From positions 46,713 through 63,939 of the forward strand of contig DCJA01000025.1 in assembly GCA_002317175.1 (NCBI GenBank): a stretch of DNA of 17,227 bases, given 5' to 3'. Positions 13,918 to 17,227 of the stretch are shown piece by piece. A program made the position numbers and the translations under genes. The notes beneath the pieces are model-generated. The model searched no databases. It was not told where the DNA came from and saw only the letters and a program-made list of their open reading frames with translations. Source of the DNA: Lachnospiraceae bacterium UBA1712. Lineage in GTDB: Bacteria; Bacillota; Clostridia; Lachnospirales; Lachnospiraceae. How positions within the stretch are numbered: position 1 is the stretch's first letter; the number at the start of each line of letters is the position of its first letter.

Positions 13918-16377
13918 TTATAATATACCTAAAAGGCGCTGGCAAAGCTTTACAGCTTCAGCAGCATCCTTACTATATCCATCTACACCTATTTCGTTGG
14001 CATAGTTTTCACTAGTGACAGCACCACCTATTATGACCTTAGCCTTCAAGCCCTCTGCTTTTACAAGCTTATTAACTTCATCCATCTGTTTCATGGTAGT
14101 GGTCATAAGTGCTGATAAAGCAATTATGTCTGCATCATGCTCCTTTGCAGCTTCAACAATTCGCTCTTTAGATACATCTTTACCCAGATCAATCACATTA
14201 AAACCATAGTTTTTAAGCATTAAGGCTACCAGATTCTTGCCGATATCGTGAATGTCTCCTTCGACAGTGGCAATTATAATAGTAGGCATTTTCTCTGAAT
14301 CATTTCCAGCTGCCAGCAGAGGCTCAAGTATCTCTATTGACATTTTCATGGTTTCCGCACTTGCAATAAGCTGGGGAAGGAAATACTTTCCTTTTTCAAA
14401 TAAGTCTCCCACCTCATTTATAGCTGGAATAAGTATATCATTTAGTAGATACTGTGGTTCATCTCCCGCACTAATGCATGCATTGGTTAACTGAGCAATA
14501 GAGTTTTTCTTGCCTTTTAACACTGCTGTTTTTAAGGCATCGCAAGGTTTCTCGTCTTTTGAAGAGCTATTATTAGTTGCTGCTGAAAGAGAAACATTTG
14601 CAGAAGCTGTATCTACACCTGCTTCCGTAAGAGCATTCATCCTCTCGATATAGATAATATCTGCATCTTCCTTATTGCGTAAAAGATTGGCTGCAAGAGC
14701 TGTACTCATTAACAAATTCTGATTTGGATTGGAAATAGCCATAGTCAGACCATTTGCAATTGCCATACTTAAGAAGGTTGCATTAAGATATCCTCTTTGT
14801 GGCAAACCAAAAGAAATATTAGAAAGTCCGCAGGTTGTAGCATATCCATGTTCATAACAGTATTTGATAGTCTCAATTGTCTCCAACGCAGCATTTTTAT
14901 TAGCTCCTACAGTGGCTACAAGTCCATCGACAACTATATCCTCTTTGGTAAATCCCATACTAAGAGCCAGGTTACTGATCTCATCAATAATATCTATTTT
15001 TTCCTGAAGGTTTTCTGGAAGTCCTTTATCAGAAAGAGGAAGAAGTATAAACATTGCTCCATATTTCTGAGCTATCTTTAGCAAGGCATCCCTTTTATGG
15101 CTTTCATTGCTGATTGAATTGATAAGTGCCCTACCTGGATAACGTCTTAATGCAGCTTCGATTATATCAACATGTGAAGAATCAATACACAAAGGTAACT
15201 GAGTAACACCGGCCAGTTCTTCAATGGTTTTAAGCATCAGTTCCTTTTCATCAACTCCACCCATACCAAGATTAACATCAAGAAGACTTGCACCATTTGC
15301 TTCCTGTTCAGTTGCAAATTCAAGAGCCTTTTCAACATTGCCTTCTTTGAGCTGAGCCTGGAACATTTTCTTACCAGTAGGATTGATTCTTTCTCCAACA
15401 ATCATAAAACTGTCGTCAAGAGTAAATGAAACAGTTTTTCTTTCGCTGGTTAAATAATGAAGATGCTCTTTTCTTTCGATCTGAATTTCTGCTTTCTTAT
15501 AATTAGAATCATATACTGCTTTAATATAATCTGGATTAGTTCCGCAGCATCCGCCAATAATAGTAGCACCAGCTTCAATAATACAACTTATCTCATTCGC
15601 AAAATTCTCAGCAGTATTATCATATACAGTCTCACCATTTTCATCGAGACGAGGAATTCCTGCATTTGGCTTAGCAATAATAGGTATATCTACTACGCTT
15701 CTCATCGCTTTAACATTTTCAACCATATCCACAGGACCTGTTGAGCAGTTTGTACCAACAGCATCAACACCAAGACTTGCCAATACTATTGCGGCGGTTT
15801 TGGCATCTGATCCCATAAGGGTTCTTCCATCACTTTCAAAGGTCAATGTAGCCATAATTGGCAGATCACAGATCTCTTTAATAGCTATGACACAGGCTCT
15901 TGTCTCCTGCAGACTCATCATGGTCTCAACAATAAAAAGATCAACTCCTCCATCTATAAGAGCCTGAGCCTGTTCCTTGTAGATATCAATGAGTTCTTCA
16001 AAATCCATTGGACCCATAGGCTTAAGCATAATACCAGTCATAGTCATATCACCAGCCACATACACCTTATGATTGGCACTGTCAGCTGCTTCTCTTGCTG
16101 TTTTTACAAGTCCAGTATTTATCTCATGAAGTCTGTCCGCAACATTATGTTCAGCTAATTTGGGCCTGTTTGATGTGAAAGTTGGAGCATAAATTATATC
16201 AGCACCTGCCTGAGCGTAAGCTGACTGAATCTTATATTGTATGTCCTTGTGTTCAAGCATCCAGACCTCAGGACATACACCCTGTGGCATTCCTTCTTTG
16301 ATAAGGCAGGACCCCATACCACCATCCAGCAATACAAGTTTATTAGTACATAATTCTTTGAATTCTCTCTTAGTCAT
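13918..16377 (-). CDS. metH: Cobalamin-dependent methionine synthase, short form without activation domain
   Basis: Transfers the methyl group of 5-methyl-tetrahydrofolate to homocysteine through cobalamin. It is 819 aa against about 1,230 in E. coli. Domains in order: homocysteine-binding (1 to about 290), with zinc ligands Cys211 (GTNCSTGP) and Cys277/Cys278 (GGCCGTN); pterin-binding (about 320-575), with VGERINPTGKK and DVNLGMGG; B12 cap (about 610-690); and B12-binding (about 695-819), with His710 in DIHDIGKN as the lower cobalt ligand. The sequence stops after the B12 domain, so the SAM-dependent reactivation domain is missing. In Thermotoga and many Clostridia that domain is a separate protein, and none is visible here. 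AAAGGAT precedes the ATG. Transcription may come through the upstream terminator or from an unrecognised promoter. No SAM or cobalamin riboswitch fits in the gap. Confidence 0.95.
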   Translation of the reverse strand: MTKREFKELCTNKLVLLDGGMGSCLIKEGMPQGVCPEVWMLEHKDIQYKIQSAYAQAGADIIYAPTFTSNRPKLAEHNVADRLHEINTGLVKTAREAADSANHKVYVAGDMTMTGIMLKPMGPMDFEELIDIYKEQAQALIDGGVDLFIVETMMSLQETRACVIAIKEICDLPIMATLTFESDGRTLMGSDAKTAAIVLASLGVDAVGTNCSTGPVDMVENVKAMRSVVDIPIIAKPNAGIPRLDENGETVYDNTAENFANEISCIIEAGATIIGGCCGTNPDYIKAVYDSNYKKAEIQIERKEHLHYLTSERKTVSFTLDDSFMIVGERINPTGKKMFQAQLKEGNVEKALEFATEQEANGASLLDVNLGMGGVDEKELMLKTIEELAGVTQLPLCIDSSHVDIIEAALRRYPGRALINSISNESHKRDALLKIAQKYGAMFILLPLSDKGLPENLQEKIDIIDEISNLALSMGFTKEDIVVDGLVATVGANKNAALETIETIKYCYEHGYATTCGLSNISFGLPQRGYLNATFLSMAIANGLTMAISNPNQNLLMSTALAANLLRNKEDADIIYIERMNALTEAGVDTASANVSLSAATNNSSSKDEKPCDALKTAVLKGKKNSIAQLTNACISAGDEPQYLLNDILIPAINEVGDLFEKGKYFLPQLIASAETMKMSIEILEPLLAAGNDSEKMPTIIIATVEGDIHDIGKNLVALMLKNYGFNVIDLGKDVSKERIVEAAKEHDADIIALSALMTTTMKQMDEVNKLVKAEGLKAKVIIGGAVTSENYANEIGVDGYSKDAAEAVKLCQRLLGIL

Positions 16378-16394
16378 ATTTATCCTTTTTCAAT

Positions 16395-16420
16395 AAAACA
16401 CCAGAGCATATACTCTGGTG
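16395..16420 (-). terminator. Intrinsic terminator after the lipoprotein gene
   Basis: CACCAGAG-TATATG-CTCTGGTG on the minus strand forms an 8-bp stem followed by TTTTATTG. It lies between the lipoprotein stop codon and the metH ribosome binding site, only about 20 nt from the metH ATG. The U run is short, so some read-through is likely. Confidence 0.8.
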
Positions 16421-16447
16421 CCAATAATTGATATTATTTAAAACTGT

Positions 16448-16978
16448 TTATTCAGCTTCTTCTATAGTCTCGCTATCATCAGTAACTGGTGTAAAATCAG
16501 TAGCATCTTCTTCGGTAATAGTAATTCCTTCTCCTTCAGGCACATCACCCTGGAGAATAATCGATATGTAATTAACTCTGGTCATGGCTCTTTCATAGTT
16601 CTGCTTAGCCATCTCTACAAGCTGTATATCTGCATTGGCTGTATCAGCTGCCCACTGCTTATAAAGACTGTCCGCCTCCTGCATATAGCTGTATGCATCA
16701 TCAGCCAAGCTCTCACAGGCACTAAAAGTACTTGGAACTTCTAATTCGGACATTATTCTAAACTGCTCAACAAGCTTGTCCAATTGATCACAGACCTGCT
16801 TTGCCGAGGATTCCTTTTCTACATCAATTAATTCAAGGGTTTCAGTTATAATCTGAATATTACCATTAAATGTGACCATTCCATCATAATACTCATCAAG
16901 TTTGCTGGTATTACCACAAGCACATAATGTTATTAACATAGCTAGCATTACAAGGGTTAATGTAATGTATTTCTTCAT
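16448..16978 (-). CDS. Small predicted lipoprotein, function unknown
   Basis: A 176-aa protein with a type II signal peptide: MKK, a hydrophobic core, then the lipobox LCAC with Cys21 as the probable lipidation site. The mature part is predicted to be mainly helical (about residues 28-145), with many Glu, Gln and Leu and no catalytic motif. It ends in an acidic, Thr/Glu/Asp-rich tail (about 150-176). I recognise no family. The best guess is an outer-face membrane-anchored protein of four-helix type. It has its own candidate promoter and terminator, so it is a separate transcription unit from metH. The ribosome binding site GGCGGAG lies about 10 nt upstream of the ATG. Confidence 0.82.
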   Translation of the reverse strand: MKKYITLTLVMLAMLITLCACGNTSKLDEYYDGMVTFNGNIQIITETLELIDVEKESSAKQVCDQLDKLVEQFRIMSELEVPSTFSACESLADDAYSYMQEADSLYKQWAADTANADIQLVEMAKQNYERAMTRVNYISIILQGDVPEGEGITITEEDATDFTPVTDDSETIEEAE

Positions 16979-17044
16979 AGCTTATCTACTCCGCCTTTCA
17001 AAGACTATTAAAATAATGCAATAATCTCGTTTTTTTCCGCTACT

Positions 17045-17073
17045 ATAATATCATATCTGTATTAAACTGAAAA
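17045..17073 (-). promoter_or_regulatory. Candidate promoter of the lipoprotein gene
   Basis: TTTTCA (17068-17073) and TATTAT (17045-17050) with 17-nt spacing on the minus strand, about 65 nt upstream of the ATG. The -35 element is only partly consensus, but the site lies between the upstream terminator and this gene, where a promoter is expected. Confidence 0.45.
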
Positions 17074-17087
17074 GCATATAAGGCAAT

Positions 17088-17113
17088 AAAAAAGGCTCCC
17101 AAAAGGGAGCCTT
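17088..17113 (-). terminator. Intrinsic terminator of the gene at the right edge
   Basis: AAGGCTCCC-TTTT-GGGAGCCTT with a run of six U residues on the minus strand. The stem is a 9-bp perfect pairing and begins 15 nt after the stop codon at 17129-17131. Confidence 0.95.
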
Positions 17114-17128
17114 AACTATACAAAATAA

Positions 17129-17227
17129 TTAGAACTTACCAGCTGTAGCTGCTTCTTCGATAGAAACTGCTGTTGAAACTGTCATACCAACCATTGGGTT
17201 GTTACCAGCACCGATAAGACCCATCAT
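17129..17227 (-). CDS. C-terminal end of an unidentified gene (cut by right edge)
   Basis: An open frame from the window edge to TAA at 17129-17131 gives the last 32 residues. The tail includes GLIGAGNNPMVGMTVSTA and ends in EEAATAGKF. A strong terminator 15 nt downstream and the regular codon use support a real, probably well-expressed gene. The Gly/Ala-rich tail should be diagnostic by search, but I cannot name the family with confidence. The Met codon at the edge need not be the start. Confidence 0.7.
   Translation of the reverse strand: MMGLIGAGNNPMVGMTVSTAVSIEEAATAGKF

Noticed and set aside
16378..16447. SAM or cobalamin riboswitch before metH
   Set aside because: The gap is about 70 nt and is largely taken by the lipoprotein terminator, too short for either riboswitch.

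Overview
This window reads as one continuous amino-acid-biosynthesis neighbourhood from an AT-rich, low-GC Gram-positive anaerobe. Every gene I can support lies on the minus strand. Strong GGAG-type ribosome binding sites, textbook sigma-A promoters, a T-box riboswitch and U-rich intrinsic terminators all point to Firmicutes. The protein flavour (short MetH, YkpA/YbiT-like ABC-F protein, small lipoproteins) suggests Clostridia, probably Lachnospiraceae. The genus cannot be set from this sequence alone.

Layout in transcription order, from right to left. 17129-17227 is the C-terminal end of an unidentified gene, closed by an intrinsic terminator. A small lipoprotein gene (16448-16978) follows, with its own promoter and terminator. 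Next come metH (13918-16377), a short cobalamin-dependent methionine synthase, and a translationally coupled single-span membrane protein (13497-13907). The ilvB-ilvN acetohydroxyacid synthase operon (13427-11308) has its own promoter and a strong terminator, and an ABC-F ATPase gene (9700-11250) follows immediately.

The region 9139-9699 has no protein gene. It holds A/T-rich 22-bp direct repeats, a consensus promoter, a tryptophan T-box (UGG specifier, UGGC acceptor-pairing motif) with its terminator, and two further hairpins. The trp operon then runs trpC-trpF-trpB-trpA-trpD, a DRE-TIM aldolase-like gene, trpE and trpG (9138-1350). It holds all the enzymes from chorismate to tryptophan in a permuted order, with an aldolase of unknown role inserted before trpE. 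A perfect-consensus promoter at 1211-1239, preceded by a LysR-type-looking palindrome, then drives a second AHAS small-subunit gene and ilvC (cut by the left edge).

Functionally, ilvB, ilvN, the second small subunit and ilvC give the first two steps of valine/isoleucine synthesis, and the trp genes make tryptophan. Trp control is visible at two levels: uncharged tRNA-Trp sensing by the T-box, and the feedback motif in TrpE. The most unusual items are the aldolase inside the trp operon, a 37-bp tandem triplication spanning the trpD stop codon and the aldolase ribosome binding site, a similar duplication at the trpC/trpF junction, the divergent second AHAS small subunit, and the candidate LysR-type operator before ilvN2-ilvC. 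I found no CRISPR array, tRNA, rRNA, insertion sequence or phage gene.
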